A DNA stretch of 64,000 nucleotides. It comes from Nonomuraea basaltis. GTDB lineage: Bacteria; Actinomycetota; Actinomycetes; Streptosporangiales; Streptosporangiaceae. Position 1 is the stretch's first letter, and each line of letters opens with the position of its first letter. The notes under the pieces were generated by a model, which ran no database searches, was not told the origin of the DNA, and was given only the letters and a program-made list of their open reading frames with translations. Below, one piece after another: positions 24,483 through 34,279 of the stretch. Location: NCBI RefSeq assembly GCF_005893125.1, contig NZ_VCJS01000025.1:30068-94067 (forward strand). The letters run 5' to 3'. The position numbers were made by a program, and so were the translations under genes.

Positions 24483-25340
24483 TCAGCGCGCGAGGGCCTG
24501 GCGTTCGGCGGCCTCCACCACGTTGGACAGCAGCAGGGCACGGGTCATGGGCCCGACACCGCCCGGGTTGGGCGTGAGGAACCCGGCGACCTCCCCCACG
24601 TCCAGCGCCACGTCACCGGCGATCTTGCCGTCCACCCGGGAGACCCCCACGTCGAGCACGGCCGCACCCGGCTTGACCATGTCGCGCCTGATGAGGCCGG
24701 GCACCCCGGCCGCCGCCACCACGATGTCCGCCCTGCGCACGTGCGCGGCCAGGTCGTGGGTGCCGGTGTGGCAGAGGGTCACGGTGGCGTTCTCGCTGCG
24801 GCGGGTCAGCAGGAGGCCCAGCGAGCGGCCCACCGTGATGCCGCGGCCGACCACGGCCACCTCCGCGCCCTTGATCGGGACGCCGTACTCCTGCAGGAGC
24901 AGCACGATGCCGTGCGGGGTGCACGGGAGCGGCGCGTCGACCATGTGGACGAGGCGGCCGAGGTTCACCGGGTGGAGGCCGTCGGCGTCCTTGGCCGGGT
25001 CCATGCTCTCGAGCAGCGCCATCGTGTCCAGGTGCTTGGGCAGGGGGAGCTGGACGATGTAGCCGGTGCACTCGGGGGAAGCATTGAGCTCGTCGATGGC
25101 CGCCTCGACCTCGGCCTGCGTGGCGGTGGCCGGCAGGTCGACGCGAATGGAGGCGATGCCCACCTCGGCGCAGTCGCGGTGCTTGCCGGCCACGTAGATC
25201 TGGCTGCCCGGGTCGTCGCCCACGAGCACGGTGCCCAGGCCGGGAGTGATGCCGCGTTCCTTGAGCGCGGCCACTCGGATCGTGAGGTCTGCCTTGATCT
25301 TGGCGGCGGTCGCCTTGCCATCGAGTTTCACTGCGCTCAT
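24483..25340 (-). CDS. folD: Bifunctional methylenetetrahydrofolate dehydrogenase/methenyl-THF cyclohydrolase
   Basis: The 285-residue FolD interconverts 5,10-methylene-THF and 10-formyl-THF with NADP. Family signatures: [25 protein letters not shown] (signature 1 region), [13 protein letters not shown] and [15 protein letters not shown] (NADP loop), plus [12 protein letters not shown] at the end. Lys55, catalytic in the family, corresponds to the AGKHRD region. The product 10-formyl-THF feeds PurN and PurH, encoded 2-4 kb away. It runs towards the aldehyde dehydrogenase gene. Confidence 0.95.
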   Translation of the reverse strand: MSAVKLDGKATAAKIKADLTIRVAALKERGITPGLGTVLVGDDPGSQIYVAGKHRDCAEVGIASIRVDLPATATQAEVEAAIDELNASPECTGYIVQLPLPKHLDTMALLESMDPAKDADGLHPVNLGRLVHMVDAPLPCTPHGIVLLLQEYGVPIKGAEVAVVGRGITVGRSLGLLLTRRSENATVTLCHTGTHDLAAHVRRADIVVAAAGVPGLIRRDMVKPGAAVLDVGVSRVDGKIAGDVALDVGEVAGFLTPNPGGVGPMTRALLLSNVVEAAERQALAR

Positions 25341-25476
25341 GCCGGCAATCCTTCCATGCCTCCTCCCACCCCTCGCACACCCACCTCCCCTCCCCTCTCC
25401 TCCGAAGGACGGTCACCACTGACTGGCGGTCACTTGAGGGTCGGCGGGGCCGCCTTATGCGAGCAGGGCTCACGAG

Positions 25477-25516
25477 TTATCCACAGAACGCAGGCAGCAA
25501 GCCCGAGTTATCCACA
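25477..25516 (+). promoter_or_regulatory. Pair of perfect DnaA boxes (TTATCCACA) 31 bases apart
   Basis: Two exact TTATCCACA nonamers at 25477-25485 and 25508-25516, same strand, each within CGAGTTATCCACAGA. A 31-base spacing is about three helical turns, so DnaA would sit on one face. They lie in the ~420-base gap between folD and the ROK kinase, which otherwise holds a pyrimidine-rich stretch (25370-25430). Two boxes are too few for an origin; DnaA-responsive promoter or titration site is more likely. Confidence 0.55.
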
Positions 25517-25599
25517 GACGATCGCTGACATCGTTGTCATTGATCTTGGAAGGGCTTAGTGTTACGGGCGCCGGCAACATGCTGTTCACGGAGGTCCCC

Positions 25600-25764
25600 T
25601 TGCTTTCCCGCCTGCTGTCCGCCGAGTCGACCGACCTGTTCGTGGGCCCCCGAGACGAGCCGCACCAGGTGCTGCGCGTCACCCGTCCTTCCCCGTCCCG
25701 CCACGGCGGAGTTCGTTTCCTGTCTGGCCTGAAGGCCGGAGCATCCCCGAAGAAGGCCCGATGA
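25600..25764 (+). CDS. Possible small leader ORF coupled to the ROK kinase
   Basis: A TTG at 25600 follows GGAGG by five bases and opens a 54-codon frame rich in Arg and Pro, whose TGA overlaps the ATG of the next gene (ATGA). I recognise no family. The good ribosome site and the stop/start overlap argue for translation; the composition and weak start codon argue against. An upstream ATG at 25579 is in the same frame. Confidence 0.3.
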   Translation: MLSRLLSAESTDLFVGPRDEPHQVLRVTRPSPSRHGGVRFLSGLKAGASPKKAR

Positions 25765-26789
25765 CCTGCGTACTTGCCATCGACATCGGTGGGACCAAGA
25801 TCGCCGCCGCACTGGTGGACGAGGAAGGTTCCGTGTTGCGCTCCGCTACCCGGCCCACGCCGCGTGCGGACGTCATGTCCGCGCTGGCGGCCCTCATCGC
25901 GGAGGTCACCGAGGGCGGCCCGCCACCGGTGGCCGCCGGGATCGGCTGCGCCGGCCCGCTGGACCTCGCCACCGGCACCGTGAGCCCGGTCAACATGCCG
26001 AGCTGGCGCGGCTTCCCCCTGCGTGAGGAGGTCCGGAAGCTGACGGGGCTGCCCTCCGTGCTGGCGGGCGACGCGCAGTGTTTCGCGCTGGGCGAGCACT
26101 GGCTGGGCGCGGGGCGCGGCAGTACGTCGCTGCTCGGGATAGTCGTGTCCACGGGAATCGGCGGCGGCCTGGTGATTGACGGCGCTCCGATCCTGGGCCC
26201 GACCGGCAACGCCGGACATGTCGGGCACATGAGCATCGACCCGTACGGGGAACGCTGCGAATGCGGCGGCCGTGGGTGCGTGGAGCGCTACTCCAGCGGC
26301 CCCAACCTCGCCCGGTGGGCCGTGGAGAACGGCTGGTCCCCCGCCGCCATCCGCAACGAGCAGCGATCCCAGCAGCCCGGTGATGCCCCTGCCCGGGCCG
26401 CCGGGCTCTCCCAACGGACCGGCGCTCCCGTGAGCACCATTGAGGAGACCTCTGGCCTGGAAGGAGCGAAGGCGGACGCGCGGGTGCTCGCGCAGGACGC
26501 GGCCGCAGGCGATCCGGTTGCGCTCGCGGCCTTCGAGCGAGGGGCCAGGGCGCTGGCCGGCATGATCGCGTCTACGGCGGCCGCGGCCGAAGTCACCACC
26601 GTGGTCGTCGGAGGCGGCGTGTCGGCTGCGGGCAAGGTCTTGTTCGAGCCCTTGGAGCGGGCCCTGGACGACGTGGCGGGGCTGGCCTTCGTGCGTGCGG
26701 TCCAGGTGAAGCAGAGCACCCTCGGCGTGCGCGCGTCTCTGGCCGGAGCAGCCAACCTGGCCTGGCAGACACTCCGGCCGACGAGTTGA
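25761..26789 (+). CDS. ROK-family sugar kinase (glucokinase-like)
   Basis: Phosphate loop DIGGTK at 8-13, catalytic Asp104 (AGDAQCFALGE), STGIGGGLVIDG, and the zinc site His153/His156 with CECGGRGC (166-173), all hallmarks of ROK kinases. There is no HTH, so it is an enzyme rather than a repressor. It phosphorylates a hexose (glucose or an N-acetylhexosamine) using ATP. A hydrophilic insert at ~192-240 makes it longer (342) than the usual ~310. DnaA boxes and a possible leader ORF precede it. Confidence 0.88.
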   Translation: MTCVLAIDIGGTKIAAALVDEEGSVLRSATRPTPRADVMSALAALIAEVTEGGPPPVAAGIGCAGPLDLATGTVSPVNMPSWRGFPLREEVRKLTGLPSVLAGDAQCFALGEHWLGAGRGSTSLLGIVVSTGIGGGLVIDGAPILGPTGNAGHVGHMSIDPYGERCECGGRGCVERYSSGPNLARWAVENGWSPAAIRNEQRSQQPGDAPARAAGLSQRTGAPVSTIEETSGLEGAKADARVLAQDAAAGDPVALAAFERGARALAGMIASTAAAAEVTTVVVGGGVSAAGKVLFEPLERALDDVAGLAFVRAVQVKQSTLGVRASLAGAANLAWQTLRPTS

Positions 26790-26927
26790 ACCGACCGGCC
26801 GGGCGATCCAGACCACCGTCCGGCCGGAGTCCGGCTCCGCCCGGTCGGCATCCGAGCGCGGTCCCTGCCCTGCGTCCCAACACCGCCCGGCCAGCGTCCG
26901 AACGGAGTCCGGCCAGGTCCCGGCAGG

Positions 26928-27107
26928 TCAGTCGCGTTCGGCGGCCGCCTGGGCCTCGCGGCGCTCGATGATCCGGCGGGTGAACGGGATGATCTCGACG
27001 ACACGACTGCCCAGATAGGCGCCGATGAAGGCGAGCACCAGGAGGACGAAGGGGCTGGTGGCGATGCCGTTCAGGGTGACGAAGACCTGCAGGATCATGT
27101 CGAGCAA
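26928..27107 (-). CDS. Small single-pass membrane protein
   Basis: A hydrophobic helix (FVTLNGIATSPFVLLVLAFIGAYLG) is followed by a basic, charged tail (FTRRIIERREAQAAAERD). The start is unsure: TTG at 27107 has GGAG six bases before it, ATG at 27098 has none, and a longer start at 27143 gives a Pro-rich leader. The family is not recognised. It lies just downstream of purH on the same strand but beyond a terminator. Confidence 0.45.
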   Translation of the reverse strand: MLDMILQVFVTLNGIATSPFVLLVLAFIGAYLGSRVVEIIPFTRRIIERREAQAAAERD

Positions 27108-27186
27108 GGGGAACTCCGGGGGACTGGGCGGGCGCGGAGGCAATCAGGCTAACCGCAGATGGCCAGTGCTCGCTCCCAAAACGGCC

Positions 27187-27218
27187 AAAGGGCGACATGA
27201 TCGGCCATGTCGCCCTTT
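27187..27218 (-). terminator. purN-purH terminator
   Basis: A perfect 13-base stem AAAGGGCGACATG/CATGTCGCCCTTT with a six-base loop, starting nine bases after the purH stop. Confidence 0.8.
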
Positions 27219-27227
27219 AGTGGACGA

Positions 27228-28766
27228 TCAGTGGAAGAAGTGGCGGGTGCCGGTGAAGTACAGGGTGATGCCGGCCTTCTCAGCGGCCTCCACGACCAGG
27301 TTGTCCCGGATGGAGCCGCCCGGCTCGACGATCGCCTTCACACCCGCCTCGACCAGCACCTCCAGCCCGTCGGGGAACGGGAAGTAGGCGTCCGAGGCGG
27401 CGACCGAGCCGGGCGCGCGTTCCCCTGCCCTGGTGAGCGCCAGGCGGCAGGAGTCGACCCGGTTGACCTGCCCCATGCCCACACCCACGGTCGCCCCGTC
27501 ACTGGCGAGCAGGATGGCGTTGGACTTCACCGAGCGGCAGGCGCGCCAGGCGAACTCCAGGTCGGCCAGCACCTCGGGCGAGGCGGGCTCGCCGGTCTTG
27601 AGCTCCCAGTGCGAGGCCGCGTCGCCGGGCGCGTCCACCCGGTCGACGGTCTGTACGAGAAGGCCGCCGTCGATCTTGCGGAACTCCGTCGGCTGCGCCG
27701 GCCCCTCCGGGCACACCAGCAGGCGCAGGCTCTTCTTCGCGCGCAGCACCTCCAGCGCCTCGGCGTCGAAGGATGGCGCGATGACCACCTCGGTGAACAC
27801 GTCGAAGATCTGCCTGGCCAGCTCCACCGTGACCGCGCCGTTGACGGCGATCACGCCGCCGTACGCCGACACCGGGTCGCAGGCGTGCGCCTTGCGGTGC
27901 GCGTCGGCCACGTCGGAGCCGATCGCGATGCCGCACGGGTTCTGGTGCTTGATGATGGCCACGCAGGGCTCGGAGAAGTCCCAGGCGGCCCGCCAGGCGG
28001 CGTCGGCGTCGAGGTAGTTGTTGTAGGACATCTCCTTGCCGTGCAGTTGCTCGGCGTTGGCGAGGCCGCCGGTGCCGCCCGTGTAGAGCGCGGCGCGCTG
28101 GTGCGGGTTCTCGCCGTAGCGGAGCGTGGCCTTGCGCTCGTACGCGGCCCCCGTGAAGGCCGGCAGCTCCTCCTCCTCGTACGTCCCCGCGAACCAGTTC
28201 GCCACGGCGACGTCGTACGAGGCCGTGTGGGCGTATGCGATGCCCGCGAGCCGCCGCCGCTCAGTCAGCGTGAAGCCGCCCTCGGTCAGCGCCGTGAGCA
28301 CGTCGCCGTAGAAGCCGGGGTCGACCACGACGGCGCAGGTGTTGTGGTTCTTCGCGGCGCCCCGGATCATGGCCGGCCCGCCGATGTCGATCTGCTCGAC
28401 GCATTCCTCGTCGGACGCGCCGGAGGCCACCGTCTGCTGGAACGGGTAGAGGTTCACCACGACCAGCTGGAACGGGTCGATCTCCAGCTCCTCCAGCTGG
28501 GTCACGTGGTGCGGCTTGGTGACGTCGGCCAGCAGCCCGGCGTGCACGCGCGGGTGCAGCGTCTTGACCCGCCCGTCGAGGCACTCGGGGAACCCGGTCA
28601 GCTGCTCGACCTTCATCACCGGGATCCCGAAGGACGAGATCGCGGCGGCCGTGCCACCGGTCGAGACGATCTCCACCCCGGCGCTGTCGAGGGCCCTGGC
28701 CAGTTCCTCGAGCCCGGACTTGTCGTAAACAGCGATCAGTGCGCGCCGGATGGCGATGCGAGTCAC
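27228..28766 (-). CDS. purH: Bifunctional AICAR transformylase/IMP cyclohydrolase
   Basis: The 512-residue enzyme performs the last two steps of IMP synthesis. The N-terminal IMP cyclohydrolase (MGS-like) domain shows [27 protein letters not shown] and [21 protein letters not shown]. The C-terminal AICAR transformylase has [11 protein letters not shown] (with the catalytic Lys-His) and [13 protein letters not shown]. Full length for the family. Start overlaps the purN stop by four bases (28763-28766). It uses 10-formyl-THF made by FolD. Confidence 0.96.
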   Translation of the reverse strand: MTRIAIRRALIAVYDKSGLEELARALDSAGVEIVSTGGTAAAISSFGIPVMKVEQLTGFPECLDGRVKTLHPRVHAGLLADVTKPHHVTQLEELEIDPFQLVVVNLYPFQQTVASGASDEECVEQIDIGGPAMIRGAAKNHNTCAVVVDPGFYGDVLTALTEGGFTLTERRRLAGIAYAHTASYDVAVANWFAGTYEEEELPAFTGAAYERKATLRYGENPHQRAALYTGGTGGLANAEQLHGKEMSYNNYLDADAAWRAAWDFSEPCVAIIKHQNPCGIAIGSDVADAHRKAHACDPVSAYGGVIAVNGAVTVELARQIFDVFTEVVIAPSFDAEALEVLRAKKSLRLLVCPEGPAQPTEFRKIDGGLLVQTVDRVDAPGDAASHWELKTGEPASPEVLADLEFAWRACRSVKSNAILLASDGATVGVGMGQVNRVDSCRLALTRAGERAPGSVAASDAYFPFPDGLEVLVEAGVKAIVEPGGSIRDNLVVEAAEKAGITLYFTGTRHFFH

Positions 28767-29398
28767 GTGGATTCCCCTCCTGGTTGGTTGCCGATTCGGA
28801 CGATACGTCCGCTGACCGTCCAGCCCTCCCGGGCCATCCGGCCGACGATGTCGACGAGCAGGCGGCGCTCGACGGTCTTGATGCGCTCGTGCAGGACCGC
28901 CTCGTCGTCATCAGGGAGCACGGGCACCGCTTCCTGGGCGACGATCGGCCCCGTGTCGACCCCCTCATCGGCCAGCATCACCGTACAGCCGGTCACCTTG
29001 ACCCCATGGGCCATCGCGTCGCGCACGCCGTGCGCGCCGGGGAACGACGGCAGCAGCGCCGGATGGGTGTTGAGCACCGGGAAGGCGTCGAGCGTCGGCG
29101 GGCCCAGAATCTTCATGAAGCCTGCGGACACCACGAGGTCGGGCTCGTACGATGCGATTCTGGCCGCGATCGCCGCATCCCAATCCGCCCTTGTTGCATA
29201 GTCGCCCAATTTTTCGACAAAAGTCGGGACATTTGCCTTCGCCGCCCTCGCCAGCCCTTCGATCCCATCCCTGTCGGCCCCAACCGCGACGACGCGAGCA
29301 CCGTACGACGGGTCGGCAGAAGCGTCCAGCAGGGCCTGTAGGTTGGTTCCAGAGCCGGAGACGAGGACGACGAGCCGCCCAGCCTTAGACACGCACAC
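28763..29398 (-). CDS. purN: Phosphoribosylglycinamide formyltransferase
   Basis: The 211-residue PurN transfers a formyl group from 10-formyl-THF to GAR. Motifs: [15 protein letters not shown], then [19 protein letters not shown] (catalytic Asn-x-His) and [17 protein letters not shown] (catalytic Asp). The start is GTG at 29398; a second GTG lies six bases in. Its order with purH and the PerM gene resembles that around Rv0955-Rv0957 of Mycobacterium tuberculosis. Confidence 0.95.
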   Translation of the reverse strand: MCVSKAGRLVVLVSGSGTNLQALLDASADPSYGARVVAVGADRDGIEGLARAAKANVPTFVEKLGDYATRADWDAAIAARIASYEPDLVVSAGFMKILGPPTLDAFPVLNTHPALLPSFPGAHGVRDAMAHGVKVTGCTVMLADEGVDTGPIVAQEAVPVLPDDDEAVLHERIKTVERRLLVDIVGRMAREGWTVSGRIVRIGNQPGGEST

Positions 29399-29468
29399 TC
29401 TCCAAAGAGGAAACAGGGTGGGGCTGCCAGGGTATCTGTTCCTTGCCCGGCGACGCAGAGGAGGTCAG

Positions 29469-29888
29469 GTGTCGACACCGGTGCAGGCACCGGCAGGCCA
29501 GCAGCCCGCCGATTCGGCGGGCCGCCGAGCGATCTGGTTGTCCATCGCAGCGCTGGCAATGACGTTCATGTTGCCGCTTGCCGGCCTGGTCATGGCGCTG
29601 TTCGCGCTCATGGCCGGAATCCGGGCGCTCCCGCTGCTGAAAGGCGCGGGCAAGCCCACGGGGATCGCCGTGGGCGGCATCGCCATCTCCTCGATCGCGC
29701 TGGCGATGTCGGCCCTGGCGACGGGAATGCAGCTGTACCTGATGGACGAATATTCGGCCTACCAGGAGTGCATGAAGGGCGCCGGCACGGTTTCCTCGCA
29801 GGGCGAGTGCTTCATCCAGTTCAGGGAGACGGCCGAGCGCAAGCTCCCGCCCGACGTACTCGAACTGCTCCGCGCGATGCAGCCCTGA
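29469..29888 (+). CDS. DUF4190-like small membrane protein
   Basis: A GTG at 29469, after GGAGG, gives 139 residues. Two hydrophobic regions (AIWLSIAALAMTFMLPLAGLVMALFALMA and GIAVGGIAISSIALAMSALAT) are separated by a short Gly-rich loop, like DUF4190 proteins. A C-terminal ~55-residue extracytoplasmic part has two cysteines (YQECMKG, GECFIQF) that could form a disulfide. Function unknown. It is divergent from purN. Confidence 0.6.
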   Translation: MSTPVQAPAGQQPADSAGRRAIWLSIAALAMTFMLPLAGLVMALFALMAGIRALPLLKGAGKPTGIAVGGIAISSIALAMSALATGMQLYLMDEYSAYQECMKGAGTVSSQGECFIQFRETAERKLPPDVLELLRAMQP

Positions 29889-30089
29889 ACGACGGCGCGT
29901 CAAGGCCGCGCCGCACCGCGATGGTCTGTCGGTAGTGGCGCCGCCAACCGGTAGAGACACGTTCGACGCCCGGGCGCGGCGCACACCGCGTCATCGGGCC
30001 CGAGCCGTTGTCCCTGCGCGGCAGGTCGCCGTTTCTGCGCCGCGGCGAAGACCCTCATCGGGTACGCGCCGCACCAGGCCCTGACGCGT

Positions 30090-31706
30090 CTAGTCGCGGT
30101 CCCAGGCGTAAGGGTCGACGTAGATGACGTGGCCGCCGCGGTCGTCCGACTCATCCACGATGTCCTTGCGCGGCGGGCGCGCCGGCCCCGGTTCGGGCGG
30201 GCGCGGGCGGGACTGGGCCAGCGTCTCGGCCTCCGCCGAGGCGTGCTCGTCCTGCCAGTCGTCCCTGATGACCGGGATCTCCTGGGTGTCGGCCTCGGTG
30301 GCGTCCATCCAGTGGCCGGGCAGCGGGCGCGGATCCGACTCGGCCAGGCCCACCTTGCTCGCCGCCTTGGCGAGCGCGGCCCCGGCCTTGCGCACCGGGG
30401 CGGCCGCCTTGTCGAGCGGCGCGCGGGCCCGCTTGTTGAGCAGCAGCAGGTTGGCCACGCCCGCGGAGATGCCCGCGGCCACGCCGACCTCGAGCGCGAC
30501 CGACAACGCCACCTCCCAGGGCGAGGGGCCAACCGCCGCCAGCCGCCCGCCGCCGATGGGCCCGCCGGACAGCGCCGCCAGCGCCCCCGCCACGACGCCG
30601 GTGGCGACCCCGGTGAGGAACCCCCAGAGCGGCGCGGCCTCGTAGGACGGCGACGGCGAGATCCTGGCCACTATCACCCCCGCCACGGCCCCCGCCGCGA
30701 ACGGCAGCGCGATGACCGCCATCATCCACGCCGGCACCGGCCCGCTCTCGGGCAGCGCGCCGAGCAGCGGCAGGCTCGGCACCGTGCCGAGCTGCACCCC
30801 TGTGGGCGCGACCAGGGTGTCGGCGCCGATGGCGAACCCGGGGCCGGCGATGTAGGAGAAGGCCCAGATGACGACGTTCAGAAGGTAGAGGAGCTGGAGC
30901 AGCGCCAGCAGCACCCCGCCCACGAACCCGGGCGACAGGACGCTGGACAGCTCCTTGACCTGGTCGAAGTTGATCACGACGGCGACCAGCACCAGGGCCA
31001 GCCCGGCCACCAGCAGCACCGCGGTGGCGACCGCCGTGCCGACCGTGAGGGCGCGCACCCGCTCGGGCAGCAGCCGGAGCATCACCCGCCAGGGCCCGAT
31101 CATCCGCGCGGTGGCCAGCGCCCCGGCCAGGAACGCCAGCACGAAGTGGCTGAACAGCGCCTCGCCGATGAACGGCTGCGTGATCTCGTTGCTCGCGACG
31201 AGCGCGATCAGCCCGGCCAGCAGCGAGTACGGGGCCGCCAGCGACACCCCCGCCTGGACCACCAGGGAGAGCTGCGCCCGGCGGCGAGCCTGGGCCTGCT
31301 CGCGCGGGCTGTTCTTGGGCAGCCGCGCGGGCAGCCGGAGCCGCAGGTCGGCGTCGCGCGCCATCCATCGTCCGGCCCGGTAGAGCAGCACGGCGGGCAA
31401 GATGATCAGCCCGATCGGCAGCAGCCCGACCCGGCCGTCCGGGATCGCGAAGCCGGCGTGGTGCGCGGCCAGCCAGAGCTGCGCCGCCGTACGGAACACA
31501 CCCGGCAGCCCCGCACCCAGCGTCCCGCTCGGAGCGGCGATCCAGCCGACCAGCGTGAGCGTGGTGAGCGCCGCCAGGCCGACGCCCAGCGTGCAGGCGG
31601 CGGCGAGCATTCCCGACACGGGCAGCGGCCGCCTCGCCTCGTCGTCCGCCCCGGGGAGCTTGTCGAGCACCAACCGGGTGCGAAGCTGGTCGAGAATCGC
31701 CGTCAC
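30090..31706 (-). CDS. PerM-type polytopic membrane protein (DUF6350)
   Basis: About eight to ten hydrophobic helices are followed by a ~100-residue acidic, Pro-rich cytoplasmic tail. The family (DUF6350, PerM in mycobacteria) is reported to support cell division and persistence. Placement between purN/purH and sucCD is the same as for Rv0955 in M. tuberculosis, which supports the assignment. I chose the GTG at 31706 (VTAILDQLRTRL); a TTG at 31733 would add nine residues and neither has a strong ribosome site. Confidence 0.75.
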   Translation of the reverse strand: MTAILDQLRTRLVLDKLPGADDEARRPLPVSGMLAAACTLGVGLAALTTLTLVGWIAAPSGTLGAGLPGVFRTAAQLWLAAHHAGFAIPDGRVGLLPIGLIILPAVLLYRAGRWMARDADLRLRLPARLPKNSPREQAQARRRAQLSLVVQAGVSLAAPYSLLAGLIALVASNEITQPFIGEALFSHFVLAFLAGALATARMIGPWRVMLRLLPERVRALTVGTAVATAVLLVAGLALVLVAVVINFDQVKELSSVLSPGFVGGVLLALLQLLYLLNVVIWAFSYIAGPGFAIGADTLVAPTGVQLGTVPSLPLLGALPESGPVPAWMMAVIALPFAAGAVAGVIVARISPSPSYEAAPLWGFLTGVATGVVAGALAALSGGPIGGGRLAAVGPSPWEVALSVALEVGVAAGISAGVANLLLLNKRARAPLDKAAAPVRKAGAALAKAASKVGLAESDPRPLPGHWMDATEADTQEIPVIRDDWQDEHASAEAETLAQSRPRPPEPGPARPPRKDIVDESDDRGGHVIYVDPYAWDRD

Positions 31707-31810
31707 AGTGGTGATTTTCTCAACCTTTCCCAACCAACCCTTGGTTGACGCGCCGGGGGGATTACTTTTTCATCCTTTACGCTGCGACGAGGTTGCCCCA
31801 CCCACGGCAC

Positions 31811-31848
31811 GCAAAGCCCCGCGCGGCGCGTGCCGCGCGGGGCTTTGC
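31811..31848 (-). terminator. sucCD terminator, 17-base perfect hairpin
   Basis: Arms GCAAAGCCCCGCGCGGC and GCCGCGCGGGGCTTTGC with a GCGT loop, nine bases downstream of the sucD stop; no T-run. Confidence 0.85.
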
Positions 31849-31856
31849 GAGAGCGA

Positions 31857-32732
31857 CTAGCGCGCCTGCATGATCTCGCGCATCAGGCGGGCGGTCTCGG
31901 AGGGGGTCTTGCCGACGCGGACGCCGACCTTCTCCAGGGCCTCCTTCTTCGCCTGCGCGGTGCCGGCCGAGCCGGACACGATCGCGCCGGCGTGACCCAT
32001 GGTCTTGCCCTCGGGCGCGGTGAACCCGGCCACGTAGGCGACCACCGGCTTGGTGACGTACTGCTCGATGTAGGCGGCGGCCCGCTCCTCGGCGTCGCCG
32101 CCGATCTCACCGATCATCACGATCGCGTCGGTGCCCGGGTCCTCCTGGAACGCCTGGAGGGCGTCGATGTGCGTGGTGCCGATGACGGGGTCGCCCCCGA
32201 TGCCCACCGCGGTCGAGAAGCCGAAGTCGCGCAGCTCGTACATCAGCTGGTAGGTAAGCGTGCCCGACTTCGAGACCAGGCCGATGCGGCCGGCGGTGGT
32301 GATGTCGGCGGGGATGATGCCCGCGTTGGAGGCGCCGGGGGAGGCGATGCCTGGGCAGTTGGGGCCGATGATGCGGGTCTTGTTGCCCTTGGCCACCGCG
32401 TACGCCCAGAACTCGGTCGAGTCGTGCACCGGCACGCCCTCGGTGATCACCACGCAGAGTGGCATCTCGGCGTCGATGGCCTCCTTGACCGCGTCCTTGG
32501 TGAACGCCGGGGGCACGAACACGACCGACACGTCGGCGCCGGTCTGCTCCATGGCCTCCTTGACCGTGCCGAACACGGGCAGGCCCTCGTGCGTGGTGCC
32601 GGCCTTGCGGGCGTTGACGCCGCCGACGACGCGGGCGCCGGAGGCGAGCATGCGGCGGGTGTGCTTGGTGCCCTCACCGCCGGTCATGCCCTGGACAATG
32701 ATCTTGCTGTTTTCCGTCAACCAGATGGCCAT
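31857..32732 (-). CDS. sucD: Succinyl-CoA synthetase alpha subunit
   Basis: The 291-residue subunit holds the CoA-binding Rossmann domain ([16 protein letters not shown]) and the phosphorylated His247 ([12 protein letters not shown]). With SucC it makes succinate and ATP/GTP from succinyl-CoA in the TCA cycle. It begins three bases after the sucC stop, so the two are co-translated. Length is normal. Confidence 0.96.
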   Translation of the reverse strand: MAIWLTENSKIIVQGMTGGEGTKHTRRMLASGARVVGGVNARKAGTTHEGLPVFGTVKEAMEQTGADVSVVFVPPAFTKDAVKEAIDAEMPLCVVITEGVPVHDSTEFWAYAVAKGNKTRIIGPNCPGIASPGASNAGIIPADITTAGRIGLVSKSGTLTYQLMYELRDFGFSTAVGIGGDPVIGTTHIDALQAFQEDPGTDAIVMIGEIGGDAEERAAAYIEQYVTKPVVAYVAGFTAPEGKTMGHAGAIVSGSAGTAQAKKEALEKVGVRVGKTPSETARLMREIMQAR

Positions 32733-32735
32733 GAG

Positions 32736-33917
32736 TTACGCACCTACCGCAGCGAGCTCGGCGGCCCGCTTGGCCGCATCGTCCATCGTGTCTACCAGCT
32801 CGACGCGCGGGAGCGCGGCATCGGCCAGGATCTGCCGCCCGAGCAGGGCGTTGTTGCCGTCGAGGCGGACCACCAGCGGGTGGGTCACGGCCTCGCCGCG
32901 GCTCTCGAGCAGCTTGAACGCCGAGACGATGCCGTTGGCCACGGCGTCGCAGGCGGTGATGCCGCCGAAGACGTTCACGAAGATCGACTTCACGTCGGGG
33001 TCGGAGAGGATGATCTCCAGGCCCGCGGCCATGACCTCGGCCGAGGCGCCGCCGCCGATGTCGAGGAAGTTGGCGGGAGACGGCTTGCCGGGGAACGCCT
33101 CGCCGGCGTAGGCCACGACGTCGAGGGTGGACATGACCAGACCCGCGCCGTTGCCGATGATGCCGACGTTGCCGTCGAGCTTGACGTAGTTGAGGTCCTT
33201 CTCCTTGGCCTTGGCCTCGAGGGGGTCCTCGGCGGCCTTGTCGGCCAGCGCCGCGTGGTCGTGCTGGCGGAAGGTGGCGTTGTCGTCGAGCGTGACCTTG
33301 CCGTCGAGCGCCTTCACCTGGCCGTCGGCCGCGAGGATCATGGGGTTGACCTCGACGAGCGTGGCGTCCTCGTCCACGAAGCAGCACCAGAGCTTCTCGA
33401 TGAGCTCGGCGGCGCCGTCGAGCGCCTTCTCCGGCAGGAGGCCGGCCGCCGCGATCTCGCGGGCCTTGGCCCGGTCGATGCCGTCCAGCGCCGAGACCGG
33501 CACCTTGGCGACCTTCTCGGGCGCGCTGTGGGCGACCTCTTCGATGTCCATGCCGCCGGCGGCGGAGCAGATCGCGAGGAACGTGCGGTTCGCGCGGTCG
33601 AGCAGGAATGAGAAGTAGTACTCCTCCGCGATCGCGCTGGCCTCCTCCACCAGCACCTTGTGGACCGTGTGGCCCTTGATGTCCATGCCCAGGATGGCGG
33701 TGGCCTTCTCAATGGCGTCGGCGGCGTCGTCGGCCACCTTCACGCCTCCGGCCTTGCCGCGGCCACCGGTCTTGACCTGTGCCTTGACGACAACGCGGCC
33801 GGTCAACTGCTCAGCGGCCGCGCGCACCTCCTCCACAGTGTGGGCGACGATGCCGCGCGGCACCGGGATGCCGTAGTCAGCGAAGAGTTCCTTCGCCTGA
33901 TGTTCGAACAGGTCCAC
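32736..33917 (-). CDS. sucC: Succinyl-CoA synthetase beta subunit (ADP-forming type)
   Basis: The 393-residue protein has an ATP-grasp domain ([39 protein letters not shown]) and the C-terminal ligase domain with NIFGG-like [17 protein letters not shown]. It binds nucleotide and succinate and pairs with SucD downstream. First gene of its operon; the 360-base gap to the divergent secreted protein gene holds its promoter and nothing else I recognise. Confidence 0.96.
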   Translation of the reverse strand: MDLFEHQAKELFADYGIPVPRGIVAHTVEEVRAAAEQLTGRVVVKAQVKTGGRGKAGGVKVADDAADAIEKATAILGMDIKGHTVHKVLVEEASAIAEEYYFSFLLDRANRTFLAICSAAGGMDIEEVAHSAPEKVAKVPVSALDGIDRAKAREIAAAGLLPEKALDGAAELIEKLWCCFVDEDATLVEVNPMILAADGQVKALDGKVTLDDNATFRQHDHAALADKAAEDPLEAKAKEKDLNYVKLDGNVGIIGNGAGLVMSTLDVVAYAGEAFPGKPSPANFLDIGGGASAEVMAAGLEIILSDPDVKSIFVNVFGGITACDAVANGIVSAFKLLESRGEAVTHPLVVRLDGNNALLGRQILADAALPRVELVDTMDDAAKRAAELAAVGA

Positions 33918-34279
33918 GAGGGTCCGTCCTTGCTTATCCGACTGATGTTCGACGGCCCGGGCAACTGCGCTTACGGTCGCGTCCGCTCGCCGCTCGTTGG
34001 CTCGTTCCTCGCTCTCTCACGGCGAGCTCCTACGCTCAGGGGTGCGTGCCGGGCGTTTCCGCCAGTGAAGCCTAGCCCGAAGCTTGACCTGCCCAGGTCA
34101 TCGGGTCACGGTTCTTCCACTATGTGACGGTCATCTCACTTCTGCCGCCAGGGTCCGGAGGGGGATCTGCACCAAAAATGCACTGATTCGGCGACGTAAC
34201 GCCCAGCCCCCGATATATGGTCGTGATCTTTGATTGGCAAGATTCCTGCTCCCCTCAATTTCCGATTCAAAGGAAACGC

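Noticed and set aside
25477..25516. DnaA boxes as the chromosomal origin
   Set aside because: Only two boxes, with no dnaA, dnaN, gyrB or AT-rich unwinding region nearby.
25470..26816. Minus-strand open frame opposite the ROK kinase
   Set aside because: Shadow of a well-supported kinase gene; no motifs or ribosome site.
30129..31748. Long plus-strand open frame opposite the PerM-type gene
   Set aside because: Composition (Arg/Gln/His-rich) is typical of antisense frames in high-GC DNA and no family is recognisable.
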